This document shows positions 1-9,497 of a stretch of DNA of 64,000 nucleotides, piece by piece. The notes below the pieces were generated by a model. The model ran no database searches. It was not told the DNA's origin and saw only the letters and a list, made by a program, of their open reading frames with translations. Within the stretch, counting starts at the first letter, position 1. Every line of letters begins with the position of its first letter. The DNA is from Shimia haliotis (lineage in GTDB: Bacteria > Pseudomonadota > Alphaproteobacteria > Rhodobacterales > Rhodobacteraceae). The stretch spans positions 62,001 through 126,000 of the forward strand of contig NZ_FOSZ01000005.1 in assembly GCF_900114415.1 (NCBI RefSeq), in the 5' to 3' direction. The translations under genes were made by a program, and so were the position numbers.

Positions 1-1130
1 GAAACCGGAATAGCCACCGCCGGAATGATCGTCGCCCGCCAGCTTCCTAGGAAGATGAAGACCACTGAGATCACCAGAGCAAACGTCATCATCAGGGTCG
101 AGATCACATCCTGCAGTGACTGCTCCACAAACAGGGTGGAGTCGTAAGGGACTTGGTATTCCACATCATCTGGAAACGCCCGTGAAAGGCGTTCAAGCTC
201 GGCTTTGACCCCCTCGGCCACGGCCAGCGCGTTCTCGCCCGGCGCTTGATAAATCGACAGAACCGTTGCGGCTTGCCCGCTCGCGCGGCCCGAAGCATTG
301 TAGTAGTTCGCGCCGAGTTCCACACGCGCCACATCGCGAATACGCACCAAGCTACCGGAATCGCCAGTACGCAGAACGATGTTTTCAAACTCGTCAACTG
401 TGGTCAGGCGACCTTTGGACGTGATCGTGTATTGGAACTGCTGACCGCTGGCGATCGGCGGGGTGCCGATCTGGCCGGCTGAAACTTCGATGTTTTGTTC
501 GCGCACAGCATTGATCAGATCCGTTGGCGTCAGGCCAAGCCCCGCCATCCGGTCCGGATCCATCCACATGCGCATGGAATATTCAAAGTTGGTCATCACC
601 TCTGCTTTGCCGACACCGCCCACACGTGCCAGCGCATCAGCAAGGTTGATAGAGGCATAGTTGGACAAGAAAACCTCGTCGTAGGTGCCTTTGGGCGACA
701 CCAAGGTGACGATCAACAGCATGTTTGACGCGGATTTCTGGGTAACAACACCGGAATTGGTCACTTCAGTCGGCAGCGCCGATGTGGCTTGGGCCACACG
801 GTTTTGCACGTTCACGGAAGCGATGTCGGGATCGGTGCCCACTTCGAATGTGACCGAAAGATTGTAGGCACCGGTGTCAGTGCTGTCGGATGACATATAA
901 AGCATGTCATCCACGCCGTTGACCTTGGACTCGATCGGCGCAGCAACAGTGTTTTCCACAGTTTCGGAATTGGCGCCGGTATAGTTGGCGCTGACAGTCA
1001 CCACAGGAGGGGTGATGTCGGGAAATTGTTCAACGGGAAGCGCGGTGAAACCGATAATTCCCATCAGCGTGAGCACCAAAGAGATCACAAACGATGTCTT
1101 TGGGCGAGCGATAAAGATTGAGGAGAACAC
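1..1130 (-). CDS. RND efflux transporter permease (AcrB/MexB type), C-terminal part outside the window
   Basis: Inner-membrane pump of a tripartite resistance-nodulation-division system, expected to export drugs or other toxic compounds using the proton gradient. The reading frame opens with a GTG at 1130, 3 bases past the adaptor gene's stop, and a GAGGAGA ribosome site overlaps the adaptor's last codons. The N-terminus reads FIARPKTSFVISLVLTLMGI, then LPVEQFPDITPP, the classic first helix and porter entry of this family. The frame is still open at base 1, where FIFLGSWRATIIPAVAIPV matches the conserved segment before helix 3. About 376 of the roughly 1040 residues usual for the family are present. 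Family assignment is firm; the substrate is unknown. Confidence 0.93.
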   Translation of the reverse strand, partial: MFSSIFIARPKTSFVISLVLTLMGIIGFTALPVEQFPDITPPVVTVSANYTGANSETVENTVAAPIESKVNGVDDMLYMSSDSTDTGAYNLSVTFEVGTDPDIASVNVQNRVAQATSALPTEVTNSGVVTQKSASNMLLIVTLVSPKGTYDEVFLSNYASINLADALARVGGVGKAEVMTNFEYSMRMWMDPDRMAGLGLTPTDLINAVREQNIEVSAGQIGTPPIASGQQFQYTITSKGRLTTVDEFENIVLRTGDSGSLVRIRDVARVELGANYYNASGRASGQAATVLSIYQAPGENALAVAEGVKAELERLSRAFPDDVEYQVPYDSTLFVEQSLQDVISTLMMTFALVISVVFIFLGSWRATIIPAVAIPV

Positions 1131-1133
1131 TGA

Positions 1134-2270
1134 TCAGTTCTCCTCTGTCGGGGAGCCATCCAGCACGGCATCGACTTCGACACCCGGGCGCACCCGCTGC
1201 AAACCCTTGACGATCACGGCTTCACCTTCGCGCAACCCGTTCTCTACGACAACTGCAACGTCGACCTGACGACCAAGCTCGACATAGCGCTGCTCTACTG
1301 TGCGCTGCTGACCAACCACGAGAACAAAATCGCCCCGTTGATCCCGTTGCACCGCGGCTTGCGGGATCAACAAAACCTTTTCCGGCTGCTGGCTTTCCAG
1401 TCGGATATTCATGAATGATCCATCAATGATCAGCCCGCGTTCGTTGGCGAATTCCGCGCGCAGCGTGATGGTGCCGGTGGTCGGATTGATCACGTTGTCC
1501 GCAAAAACAACACGTCCGATTTCGTCCAACTCGTCCCCATTTGGCAAAATCGCGATCACATTGGGGATATGGTCTGCGGCATCGTGCGCGCCGACGGCGT
1601 CGTCCTTGTGCTCAATAATGTCGACCAATTGCTTTTCAGTCATGGAGAACGCGACCTGAATGGGCCGTGTGCGCACAAGATTGATCAACGGCTCAGACGT
1701 CGGTCCCACCAATTCGCCAACACTCACCGAAGACCGACCGACCCGGCCATCAAACGGCGCGTGAACCAAGGTGTAATCCACATCAAGCTGCGCCTGATCA
1801 ATCGCCGCTTGGGCAATTGCCACCTGCGCCTTGGCCACCTCATTGTCCGCGAGCGCCACGTCGCGATCCGCCTCGGTACCAACATCACGCTCAAACAGCT
1901 CGGTTTTGCGCGCCAGTTCCACTTCGCTCAGTTTCAGGTTTGCCTCGGCTTGTGCCAGATCCGCCTTGCGTGCGGCCAGGGTCGCTTCATAGACCTCCGG
2001 TTCGATCTGGTACAACTTGGTGCCCTCGGCGACAAATTCGCCTTCCTGCAAGTAGATCTCTTCGACAAATCCACTGACGCGGGCTCGAATGTCCACTTTG
2101 TCGATAGCAGCCCCTTTGGCGATAAAGGTGACTTCGCTGACCAATTCATCGGTATAGGCCGCTGCAACAGCCACCTTTGGCGCTGGCGTCTCCTGAGCAC
2201 TGGCGCCGCCTGCGGCCACAGCCATGATCAAAGCGATTGCGGAAAATCTCTTGCTGGATGTTTTTTGCAT
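1134..2270 (-). CDS. RND efflux periplasmic adaptor subunit (membrane fusion protein)
   Basis: Periplasmic adaptor linking the RND permease to an outer-membrane channel. It has 378 residues, with a signal peptide at about 1-25 ending AAGGASA. Then come a barrel/lipoyl half (SGFVEEIYLQEGEFVAEGTK), an alpha-helical hairpin (about 85-150, rich in Ala, Glu and Leu), the returning lipoyl half (VHAPFDGRVGRSSVSVGELV) and the beta-barrel and membrane-proximal domains. This is the standard HlyD/AcrA order and length. The permease follows 3 bases downstream, so the two are co-transcribed. No outer-membrane factor or regulator gene is adjacent in the window. Strong as a family call; the exported substrate cannot be inferred. 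Confidence 0.94.
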   Translation of the reverse strand: MQKTSSKRFSAIALIMAVAAGGASAQETPAPKVAVAAAYTDELVSEVTFIAKGAAIDKVDIRARVSGFVEEIYLQEGEFVAEGTKLYQIEPEVYEATLAARKADLAQAEANLKLSEVELARKTELFERDVGTEADRDVALADNEVAKAQVAIAQAAIDQAQLDVDYTLVHAPFDGRVGRSSVSVGELVGPTSEPLINLVRTRPIQVAFSMTEKQLVDIIEHKDDAVGAHDAADHIPNVIAILPNGDELDEIGRVVFADNVINPTTGTITLRAEFANERGLIIDGSFMNIRLESQQPEKVLLIPQAAVQRDQRGDFVLVVGQQRTVEQRYVELGRQVDVAVVVENGLREGEAVIVKGLQRVRPGVEVDAVLDGSPTEEN

Positions 2271-2421
2271 AATATCTCGTCCTGACTATGACTGAAGCGC
2301 GGCGCATTTACAGACCAAACATCGCGCATCGCATTGGCACCATGAAAGCACGGGCCATGCGTGCAAACAAGGACAGCCTTGAGGTCAAATGAATTTTCAG
2401 GCCTCTTTGTGGGCCCGAGTT

Positions 2422-2808
2422 TTAATATTGAGGTCCGTCGTCTTCGGGATGGGAAGGGGAATCGTCAAAAACGGCCCAGCCGTAGGGCCGCTCGGTTGCT
2501 GGAAGGTCTTCCTCTTTCTCCCGCCCCTGAATGTAAGTTTTGGCAATGAAGTGTGCGCTCACAGGGGCAGTGAGAAATAGAAAAATCGTGATCAAGAGCT
2601 CGTGAAAACTGAGCGACTCTTTGACCAATGCGAAATATAGCATCGATGCGATCAACGCCCCACCAACACCCAGCGTTGTTGCCTTTGTCGGCGCATGCAG
2701 GCGTTGCATCGTATTGCGCAACTTCAGCATGCCGAAAGAGCCGACAAAGCCAAACACACCGGCAATGACCAGAAAGAATGAGATGACGATTTCAATCAAC
2801 AGTTCCAT
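2422..2808 (-). CDS. mnhG: Na+/H+ antiporter subunit G
   Basis: Last gene of the Mrp/Mnh multisubunit cation/proton antiporter operon. The 128-residue protein has three hydrophobic helices (about 5-25, 43-63 and 68-90) and the subunit-G signature LKLRNTMQRLHAPTKATTLG after helix 1. An acidic, soluble C-terminal tail (about 95-128, ending DDSPSHPEDDGPQY) is longer than in minimal MnhG proteins. It starts 10 bases after the mnhF stop. The complex exchanges cytoplasmic Na+ for H+ and supports sodium and pH tolerance, as expected in a marine bacterium. Confidence 0.95.
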   Translation of the reverse strand: MELLIEIVISFFLVIAGVFGFVGSFGMLKLRNTMQRLHAPTKATTLGVGGALIASMLYFALVKESLSFHELLITIFLFLTAPVSAHFIAKTYIQGREKEEDLPATERPYGWAVFDDSPSHPEDDGPQY

Positions 2809-2818
2809 GCCTTAACCC

Positions 2819-3088
2819 TCACTCGATAATGTCGCCGCGCAGAACAAAGCGGCAGTAAGCGACTGTTGACACAAATCCGACCATGGCAACCAACATAGCC
2901 GCTTCATAGTAGACCGACGTACCTTCCCAGATGCCATAGAGCACCAGCAACGAAATCACGTTGATAACCATAGTATCCAGCGCAAGAATGCGATCCGCAC
3001 GCGATGGCCCTCGGGCAATTCGCCAAAGGTTGAGGAACAGGCCACCGGCGAAACACAGCACCGCAAACATCAAAGCGATTTCAAGCAT
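2819..3088 (-). CDS. mnhF: Na+/H+ antiporter subunit F
   Basis: Small membrane subunit of the Mrp antiporter, 89 residues with three predicted helices (about 3-20, 36-54 and 60-80). The family motif GPSRADRILALDTMVINVI lies in the loop before helix 2; the Arg and Asp residues there are conserved in MnhF/MrpF. Its ATG overlaps the mnhE stop in an ATGA arrangement, implying translational coupling. Length and position between E and G are normal. Confidence 0.95.
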   Translation of the reverse strand: MLEIALMFAVLCFAGGLFLNLWRIARGPSRADRILALDTMVINVISLLVLYGIWEGTSVYYEAAMLVAMVGFVSTVAYCRFVLRGDIIE

Positions 3089-3576
3089 CAGAAAATCTCC
3101 TTCAGGCGGCGTTCGTAGCGGTATTTGATCTCGTCGCGCACAGCATCCGTGTCTTCACAATCCAAACAATGCACCAGAATGCTGCCGCCATCTGCGGACA
3201 ACATCGAGGACACGGTTCCCGGTGTCATGGTGATGGTTCCTGCCAGAATGGTGATCGCTTCCGGCGAGGTCAAATCCAACGGAACAGTGACCCATTTGGA
3301 CTGAATGTCCTTGTTCTTTTTGAACAGGATAATTCCGGCCACATGAAAGTTGGCAACGATGATGTCCCAAACAACCACCGCAATATATTCCAGAACACGC
3401 AAAGGGGAGCGCACGTGCGGATGGCCCGGCCAATAAGGCGCTGTGATCGCGGGGACCACCATGCCGAGGATCGCCCCCAAAAGCAGGTTGCCAACCGTGA
3501 TTTTGTTTACAAGCATCAGCCAGACAACCACCAAAGTCAGGCTGTACAGGGGGTGAGGCAGAAGACGTTTCATCAT
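3088..3576 (-). CDS. mnhE: Na+/H+ antiporter subunit E
   Basis: Mrp antiporter subunit E, 162 residues. The N-terminal half is hydrophobic (about 9-50 and 60-80); the C-terminal half is a soluble domain with the family-typical stretch SPEAITILAGTITMTPGT, then HCLDCEDTD near 135. The start overlaps the mnhD stop by four bases; a second Met at residue 2 would serve equally well. Needed for assembly and activity of the complex in characterised relatives. Confidence 0.95.
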   Translation of the reverse strand: MMKRLLPHPLYSLTLVVVWLMLVNKITVGNLLLGAILGMVVPAITAPYWPGHPHVRSPLRVLEYIAVVVWDIIVANFHVAGIILFKKNKDIQSKWVTVPLDLTSPEAITILAGTITMTPGTVSSMLSADGGSILVHCLDCEDTDAVRDEIKYRYERRLKEIF

Positions 3577-5099
3577 TTCAAACCCTCCAAGGCCGGAGAC
3601 AGTACGGCGTCAATGTAGCCGCTGCTGTCAAAGAGTTGCGCAGCGGTGCTTTCAAGATAGGAGGCCGTCGGCCCTGCAAACACACTCAGCGCGACGAGCA
3701 TGCCCATTGCACACATAGCGGGCCCGACCTGAAGCGCGGTTGCCGGAGTGACTGTGTCAGATGCCTCTGCCGGTTCCATTGCCGTTGATTTCCAGAACAG
3801 CACGCTGCCAGCTCGGGCAAACCCCACGATTGTGACCAGCGAGGCAATCAGGATCGCCCCCCAGGCCAAAGCCATCCAGCTTTGATCACGCACACCGTCC
3901 ATCACCATCAGCTTGCCCAGAAAACCGGACAACGGCGGCATGCCTGCCATACCAATAGCGCCCACAAAGAACAGCGCCGCAAAAAGCCCGTTCTGTACAA
4001 TTGGCGGCTGGGCCGTGAGCGCATCGTTACCACGCCTGCTGACAACGAGATCCGCCAGCAAGAACAAAGCCGCGCCTGCAAAGGTGGAGTGCAACAGATA
4101 GTAAAGCGCAGTCGACAGCGCGTAGGGCGTGAAGGCGGACACCGCCAGCATCAATGTGCCCATAGAGCCCACCACGGAAAACGCCAGAAGCGGCATCAGG
4201 CGTTTGGCCCCAAGCACCCCGATGGCGCCAAGCGCAAGCGTGATAATCGCCGCCGGCATCAACCAGTCCGTCACGATCCCCTGCGTCGCTGCCACATCCG
4301 GCCCGAACACGATGGTGTAAATCCGAATGATGGAATAAGCGCCCACTTTGGTCATGATCGCAAACAACGCCGCCACCGGAGCCGGCGCATTCGCGTAGGT
4401 TCCCGGCAACCAGAACTGCACAGGGAAAAGCGCGGCCTTGATGGCGAAAACGATCAACATCAGCACCGCCGCAACGCGTACAAGCGCGACGTCATCCGCA
4501 GGCATTGCCTGAACCTTCACGGCCAGATCGGCGATGTTGAGCGTACCGGTCGTCGCATAGAGTGTGCCCAAGGCAAAAAGAAACAGCGTCGAGCCCGCAA
4601 GGTTCATCACCACATATTGCAAACCGGCACGCAACCGCGTGCGGCCCCCGCCGTGGATCATCAAACCATAGGACGCGATCAACAGGACTTCGAAGAACAC
4701 GAAGAGGTTAAAGGCGTCGCCGGTCAGAAACGCACCATTGATGCCCATGAGCTGAAACTGGAACAGCGCGTGGAAATGGCGTCCGCGTTTGTCCCAACCG
4801 GTCGCGATTGAATGCCACAGCACAATCAGCGCCAGCACCGCGGTGAGCAGCACCATAATTGCGGACAGCCGGTCCAGAACCAGCACGATGCCAAAAGGTG
4901 CTGTCCAGTTGCCGAGGAAGTAGACTTGAGTGCCGCCACCGGCCTCCAGCATGGTCAGGCCGATCGCAATCGCTGCCAGACAGACAGTACCGACGGCCGA
5001 AGCAGCCCGTGACAGCACGATGTCGTGGCGCATCACAAACGCGAGCAGTGGTGCCAGCAGCGCCGGCAGCACAACAGGGGCTATTATCCAGTGGTTCAT
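3573..5099 (-). CDS. mnhD: Na+/H+ antiporter subunit D (NuoN/ND2-like membrane subunit)
   Basis: Large antiporter-like subunit related to complex I membrane subunits. It has 508 residues and about 14 transmembrane helices. Features seen are FFEVLLIASYGLM (the conserved Glu in helix 5 of this superfamily, near 136), the conserved lysine segment AIKAALFPVQFWLPGTYANAPAPVAAL near 215-240, and the HSTFAGAALFLLADLV segment near 340. These residues form the proton path. It is coupled to mnhC through an ATGA overlap. Length is normal and no disruption is seen. Confidence 0.95.
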   Translation of the reverse strand: MNHWIIAPVVLPALLAPLLAFVMRHDIVLSRAASAVGTVCLAAIAIGLTMLEAGGGTQVYFLGNWTAPFGIVLVLDRLSAIMVLLTAVLALIVLWHSIATGWDKRGRHFHALFQFQLMGINGAFLTGDAFNLFVFFEVLLIASYGLMIHGGGRTRLRAGLQYVVMNLAGSTLFLFALGTLYATTGTLNIADLAVKVQAMPADDVALVRVAAVLMLIVFAIKAALFPVQFWLPGTYANAPAPVAALFAIMTKVGAYSIIRIYTIVFGPDVAATQGIVTDWLMPAAIITLALGAIGVLGAKRLMPLLAFSVVGSMGTLMLAVSAFTPYALSTALYYLLHSTFAGAALFLLADLVVSRRGNDALTAQPPIVQNGLFAALFFVGAIGMAGMPPLSGFLGKLMVMDGVRDQSWMALAWGAILIASLVTIVGFARAGSVLFWKSTAMEPAEASDTVTPATALQVGPAMCAMGMLVALSVFAGPTASYLESTAAQLFDSSGYIDAVLSPALEGLK

Positions 5100-5464
5100 G
5101 CGCCCTGCCCTTTCTCATCTGAGCTTTCGATTTCATCCGCGTCTTGGATGTTGATCTGGTCGTGATCTGCTTCGAGATAGGCCCCAAGGGCGAACATCAC
5201 CAAAACAGCGGTCATCCCGAAGGAAATCACAATCGCCGTAAGGACCAAGGCCTGCGGCAATGGATCGGTATAGGCGACATCAGCATATTTTTGCAGAACC
5301 GGCGGGGCATCCACCGCCAATCGACCAGTGGCAAACAGAAAAACGTTCACCGCATAAGACAGCAGAGAGATTCCGAGGATCACAGGGAATGTCCGCAGAC
5401 GAAGGATCAGGTAAACCCCTCCGGCCGTGAGCACGCCAATGGCGCTGGCAACCAGAAATTCCAT
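5096..5464 (-). CDS. mnhC: Na+/H+ antiporter subunit C (NuoK-like)
   Basis: NuoK-like subunit of 122 residues when started at MEFLVASAIG. This ATG lies one base after the mnhA stop (TGATATG), so an upstream in-frame start inside mnhA is unlikely. Three transmembrane helices are visible (about 3-22, 28-48 and 75-100), with the conserved LTAIVISFGMTAVLV in the third. The charged C-terminal tail (DQINIQDADEIESSDEK) is normal for the family. It overlaps mnhD by four bases. Confidence 0.94.
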   Translation of the reverse strand: MEFLVASAIGVLTAGGVYLILRLRTFPVILGISLLSYAVNVFLFATGRLAVDAPPVLQKYADVAYTDPLPQALVLTAIVISFGMTAVLVMFALGAYLEADHDQINIQDADEIESSDEKGQGA

Positions 5465-5465
5465 A

Positions 5466-8330
5466 TCAATTCGCCTCCGCTTCGGTCTTTTCGGCGGCTG
5501 CCGACGGGTCATGATCCATCGGATCAATGTTGATGGTTTCACCGGCATAGCGTGCGATCCGGCTGAGGCTATAAAGCATCAGCATCACCGCTCCCAACAC
5601 CGCAAGGAACACACCAAGGTCAAAGGCAATTGCCGTGGCCCACTCAAATTCCTCGATGGGCGGGAAGTGCAGATACCCAAAGGCGCTGGTCAGGAACGGT
5701 TTGCCTGCGATCCACGCGCCTGCTCCGGTCAGACCCGCGATCACCACGCCCCAGCCAAGCAGCGAGTGGTATTCGATGCGCTGGCGCAACTGTGTCCACG
5801 CAAACCCCGAGGCCATATACTGCATGAGCAAGGCAATCGAGATAACGAGACCGGCGATAAAGCCGCCCCCTGGTTGGTTGTGTCCGCGTAGGAAGATGTA
5901 GACCCCGACGAGGATCGCAATCGGCAACATCGCGCGGGTTGCCACCACCATCATCATCGGGTGGCGATCACGGGAGCGGTCTTGCGAATAGTCTGTCTCA
6001 CGCAGACGCTTTGCAGCCGGACCACGCAGCAACGCATCCATAAGGGCATAGATCGTCAGCCCCGCGATGCCCAACACGATGATCTCGCCATAGGTGTCAT
6101 AACCCCTGAAATCGACAAGGATGACGTTGACCACATTGGTGCCGCCGCCCCCCTGATAGGAGTTCGCAAGGTGGTAGGCAGAGATGGAGTCAAAATCGCG
6201 CAACAGGAACGCCATGGCCAAGGCCGCGACCGCCACACCGGCGGCAATGGCAATGCCCGCATCGCGAACACGCAGGGCATTCGAACTCTCGCGAGGCGTC
6301 GATTTCGGCATAAAGTGCAGTGCCAGCAACAAGAGCATCACCGTCACCGTTTCAACCGAGATTTGCGTCAGTGCGAGATCCGGCGCCGACAGATAGACAA
6401 AGCCCCCGGCGATGGCGAGACCGATCATGCTGATAAAGACCAGCGACAGGAACCGTTTGTGGTGGTTTGTCACCACAAGTCCGACCGCTGCAACCAGAAT
6501 GATCCAGCCGACCGCAATGGGCAAAGGAACCGGCAGCATGTCTCTGGTCGCCGGTGCAATCGGGCCGCTGGTAAAGGCCAGATATCCAAGAACCACAGTC
6601 GCAGATACGAAGATCGCCAGATAGCGGCTGATCGCGCCGTTATGAACCGAGGCCGTGATGCTTTTGGCCAAGGCCACACAACGATCCATGATCCAGTCAA
6701 AAATGACTTTGGCCTCGGGACGCGGCAGCGCATTCCAGACGCGCTCCAAAGAGCCGTGCATTGCCAACAGAACGCCCCCGACACCAAAGGCGGTCAGCGA
6801 CATATAGAGCGCAGGCGTTACGCCGTGCCAGATTTTGAGATGCGGATGGGTGTCCGCTCCGGTGACGGCATTGGCAGCTGCGGTCACAATCGGCTCTGCA
6901 AGGAACGGCATCGTGCCGATCAGCACCACCAGCACAGTCAACAAGGCTGGTGACGCATAAAGCCCGAACGGCGGATCATGCGGGTGGCTGGGATAGTCGT
7001 CGCGCACTTTGCCGCCAAAGACATGCACAATAAAGCGAAGCGAATACGCCACCGAAAGACAGGCCCCGAGCGTGGCCAGAACCGGCACGATCCAGGGATT
7101 GTGCATCCAAGATGTATGCGCGGCCTCTTCCAGCATCATTTCCTTGGACAAGAATCCGTTCAGCGGAATCATTCCCGCCATCGACAAGGCGGTTATCGTC
7201 GCAATCGTGGCAGTAATCGGCATCAGCTTGGCGAGACCACCCAGACGCTTGATGTCACGGGTGTGGGTCTCGTGGTCGACAATGCCGGCGGTCATAAAGA
7301 GCGCGGCCTTGAATGTCAGGTGGTTGATGATGTGGAAAACCGCTGCAATCGCCGCCGCTTTGGTGCCAAAGCCCAGCAGCATCGTCAGCAGGCCGAGGTG
7401 GCTGACCGTGGAGAAGGCAAGCAAGGCCTTAAGATCATCCTTGAACAGCGCGATCAGCGCACCGATCACCATAGTCACAAGACCCGTCGTGGCCACGATA
7501 TAGAACCAAGCTTCGGTGCCGGCCAACGCAGGCCACATGCGGGCCATGAGGAACACGCCCGCCTTCACCATGGTGGCAGAGTGCAGATAGGCCGAAACCG
7601 GTGTTGGGGCCGCCATCGCGTGCGGCAGCCAGAAATGGAACGGGAACTGCGCGGATTTTGTGAACGCCCCGATCAGGATCAGGATCAGCGCGGGCATGTA
7701 CCACTCGCTGGCTTTGATCACATCGCCCGCCGCCAGAATGTCGGTGAGATTGTAGCTGCCAACGATATTGCCGATAATCAGCATGCCCGCGATCATCGCA
7801 AGCCCGCCCGCGCCCGTCACTGTAAGCGCCATACGTGCGCCTTGGCGCCCTTCTGGAAGGTGCTTCCAATACCCGATCAGCAGGAAGGAGGACAGACTGG
7901 TGAGCTCCCAGAAAACGAGCAAAAGCAGGATGTTATCAGAAAGAACAATGCCAAGCATCGCGCCCTGAAACAAAAGCAAATACGTATAGAACTGCCCCAT
8001 AGGATCGTCTGCGGACAAATAGAAACGGGCATAGAGAATAATCAACAGCCCGACGCCAAGGATCATCAGCGCAAACAACAATCCCAAGCCATCCAGAAAA
8101 AAGCTCACCGACAATCCAAGGGACGGCAGCCATTCATAAGAGGTTTGGATCACCTCGCCTTGCAACACCGCAGGAGCAAGTGTGCCCAGCAGGATCAGTG
8201 CAAGAACTGTAGGTATAGCCGCAAAGCTGGCGCAGGCATTCCGCCCAGCACGGATCATCAGTCCGGGCACCAAAGCGCCTAGAAATGGTAGTATGGCAAT
8301 GATCGCCAGCAAACTCGTGCTGTTCGTCAT
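5466..8330 (-). CDS. mnhA: Na+/H+ antiporter subunit A fused to subunit B
   Basis: First gene of the antiporter operon, 954 residues. The chosen ATG at 8330 follows GGGAGACGTCAA, a clear ribosome site, and begins MTNSTSLLAIIAILPFLGAL, as MnhA proteins do; the longer frame to 8564 adds 78 non-family residues. About 1-770 is the ND5-like MnhA part (HSATMVKAGVFLMARMWPAL and the HINHLTFKAALFMTAGI segment). About 800-954 is a complete MnhB domain (FLRGHNQPGGGFIAGLVIS). The A-B fusion is the arrangement known in alphaproteobacterial Pha systems. The 190-base gap upstream probably holds the operon promoter, but no convincing boxes were found. Confidence 0.95.
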   Translation of the reverse strand: MTNSTSLLAIIAILPFLGALVPGLMIRAGRNACASFAAIPTVLALILLGTLAPAVLQGEVIQTSYEWLPSLGLSVSFFLDGLGLLFALMILGVGLLIILYARFYLSADDPMGQFYTYLLLFQGAMLGIVLSDNILLLLVFWELTSLSSFLLIGYWKHLPEGRQGARMALTVTGAGGLAMIAGMLIIGNIVGSYNLTDILAAGDVIKASEWYMPALILILIGAFTKSAQFPFHFWLPHAMAAPTPVSAYLHSATMVKAGVFLMARMWPALAGTEAWFYIVATTGLVTMVIGALIALFKDDLKALLAFSTVSHLGLLTMLLGFGTKAAAIAAVFHIINHLTFKAALFMTAGIVDHETHTRDIKRLGGLAKLMPITATIATITALSMAGMIPLNGFLSKEMMLEEAAHTSWMHNPWIVPVLATLGACLSVAYSLRFIVHVFGGKVRDDYPSHPHDPPFGLYASPALLTVLVVLIGTMPFLAEPIVTAAANAVTGADTHPHLKIWHGVTPALYMSLTAFGVGGVLLAMHGSLERVWNALPRPEAKVIFDWIMDRCVALAKSITASVHNGAISRYLAIFVSATVVLGYLAFTSGPIAPATRDMLPVPLPIAVGWIILVAAVGLVVTNHHKRFLSLVFISMIGLAIAGGFVYLSAPDLALTQISVETVTVMLLLLALHFMPKSTPRESSNALRVRDAGIAIAAGVAVAALAMAFLLRDFDSISAYHLANSYQGGGGTNVVNVILVDFRGYDTYGEIIVLGIAGLTIYALMDALLRGPAAKRLRETDYSQDRSRDRHPMMMVVATRAMLPIAILVGVYIFLRGHNQPGGGFIAGLVISIALLMQYMASGFAWTQLRQRIEYHSLLGWGVVIAGLTGAGAWIAGKPFLTSAFGYLHFPPIEEFEWATAIAFDLGVFLAVLGAVMLMLYSLSRIARYAGETINIDPMDHDPSAAAEKTEAEAN

Positions 8331-8521
8331 TTGACGTCTCCCGCGTCGACCCTTTGGGTTCGTGTTAGAATTTGTAACAGTTGGGTAGATATAGCTCGAA
8401 AACACAAGGCACAATGCATCTAAAACGGCAACCTGCCACCAAGGAAGGCGGCAAATATTCGCGCAATAAGATGTGTCCGAATACGCAAAAATTCGCTGCC
8501 AATCCCGCCCTATGGGGAAAA

Positions 8522-9307
8522 CTACTTCGAAAGCGAAAGAAATCGCTCGCCCAGTCGGGCGCACTCAGTATCCAGTCCGAAAGGCACGTTCACAAAAAAC
8601 ATACCCGACCCAACCATCCGATGCCCTTCGCGGGCCGGCGGAAAACGTACCTCATGGCGCAGGGTTTTGGGCAATGCCTGCGCTTCGAGCGCGGAGAGCA
8701 TTCTTTTGTGGCTGTCGTCCGTAAGGATGGGATACCACAGCGCAATGGTCCCGACATTCCATTTGCGATGCAATTTGGAGACAAAGGTCGGAATCGTGGT
8801 GTAGTCCCCTTTGATCTCATAACTGGGATCAATCAGTAGCATTCCACGCCGCGGCGTCGGCGGGCAAACCGCATGTGCCATTCCAAACCCGTCTTGCAGA
8901 TAGGTTTTTGCTCCGCTCATCACCATGGCATCCTGAAGCGCATCATTTTCCCGCGGGTGTAACTCCGCAAGATGAAGGGTGTCCCCCGTCCGCAAAATAG
9001 ATGCCGCGATCGCTGGTGAACCCGGATAAACGGTTTTTCCGAACTGCACTTTGATTGCGGCCATCGCCTTGGCATAGGGATGGTCCTCCGTGAACCAACC
9101 CGCCACCGCCTCGATGCCGGCCTTTGCCTCGCCGGTTTTGACCGCTTCCGCGGAATCCAGATGGTAAACCCCGCGCCCGGAATGGGTTTCGAGATAACTC
9201 ATGGGTTTGGGTTTTTGAGTCATATAGGTCAGCGCACAGGCGAGCAAAGCGTGCTTGTGAACGTCCGCCAAATTTCCAGCGTGAAAAATGTGTTGATAAG
9301 ACAGCAT
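8522..9307 (-). CDS. rlmJ: 23S rRNA (adenine(2030)-N6)-methyltransferase RlmJ
   Basis: Methylates A2030 of 23S rRNA with S-adenosylmethionine. About 261 residues from MLSYQHIFHAGNLADVHKHALL, which aligns with the start of known RlmJ proteins; an ATG nine bases upstream would add MAA. Neither start has a strong ribosome site. The catalytic N6-adenine motif appears as LLIDPSYEIK (DPSY, a DPPY-type motif) near residue 160. The C-terminal RMVGSGMFFVNVPFGLD is also family-typical. The gene is monocistronic and divergent from the porin gene. Confidence 0.92.
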   Translation of the reverse strand: MLSYQHIFHAGNLADVHKHALLACALTYMTQKPKPMSYLETHSGRGVYHLDSAEAVKTGEAKAGIEAVAGWFTEDHPYAKAMAAIKVQFGKTVYPGSPAIAASILRTGDTLHLAELHPRENDALQDAMVMSGAKTYLQDGFGMAHAVCPPTPRRGMLLIDPSYEIKGDYTTIPTFVSKLHRKWNVGTIALWYPILTDDSHKRMLSALEAQALPKTLRHEVRFPPAREGHRMVGSGMFFVNVPFGLDTECARLGERFLSLSK

Positions 9308-9497
9308 GGCTGCCATTCAACCAGAACAACCGAACGGCCACAATGCAATTACGAGAGTTTGGATTTCGTGACGGGGTGTTGCGAATATCAGCCAAAATCC
9401 GCCGCTTTGACCCGAGCCATATTGCAAGCGGCGAAGGAAAAGACCATGTCGCAAAAAAGGAAAAATCATTTCTTAACCAAGCCAAGGAACAGACGAC

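Noticed and set aside
5961-8282. Long plus-strand open frames opposite mnhA (330 and 434 codons)
   Set aside because: They are antisense to clearly coding mnhA, are rich in Arg, His and Gln, and have no domain or ribosome site.
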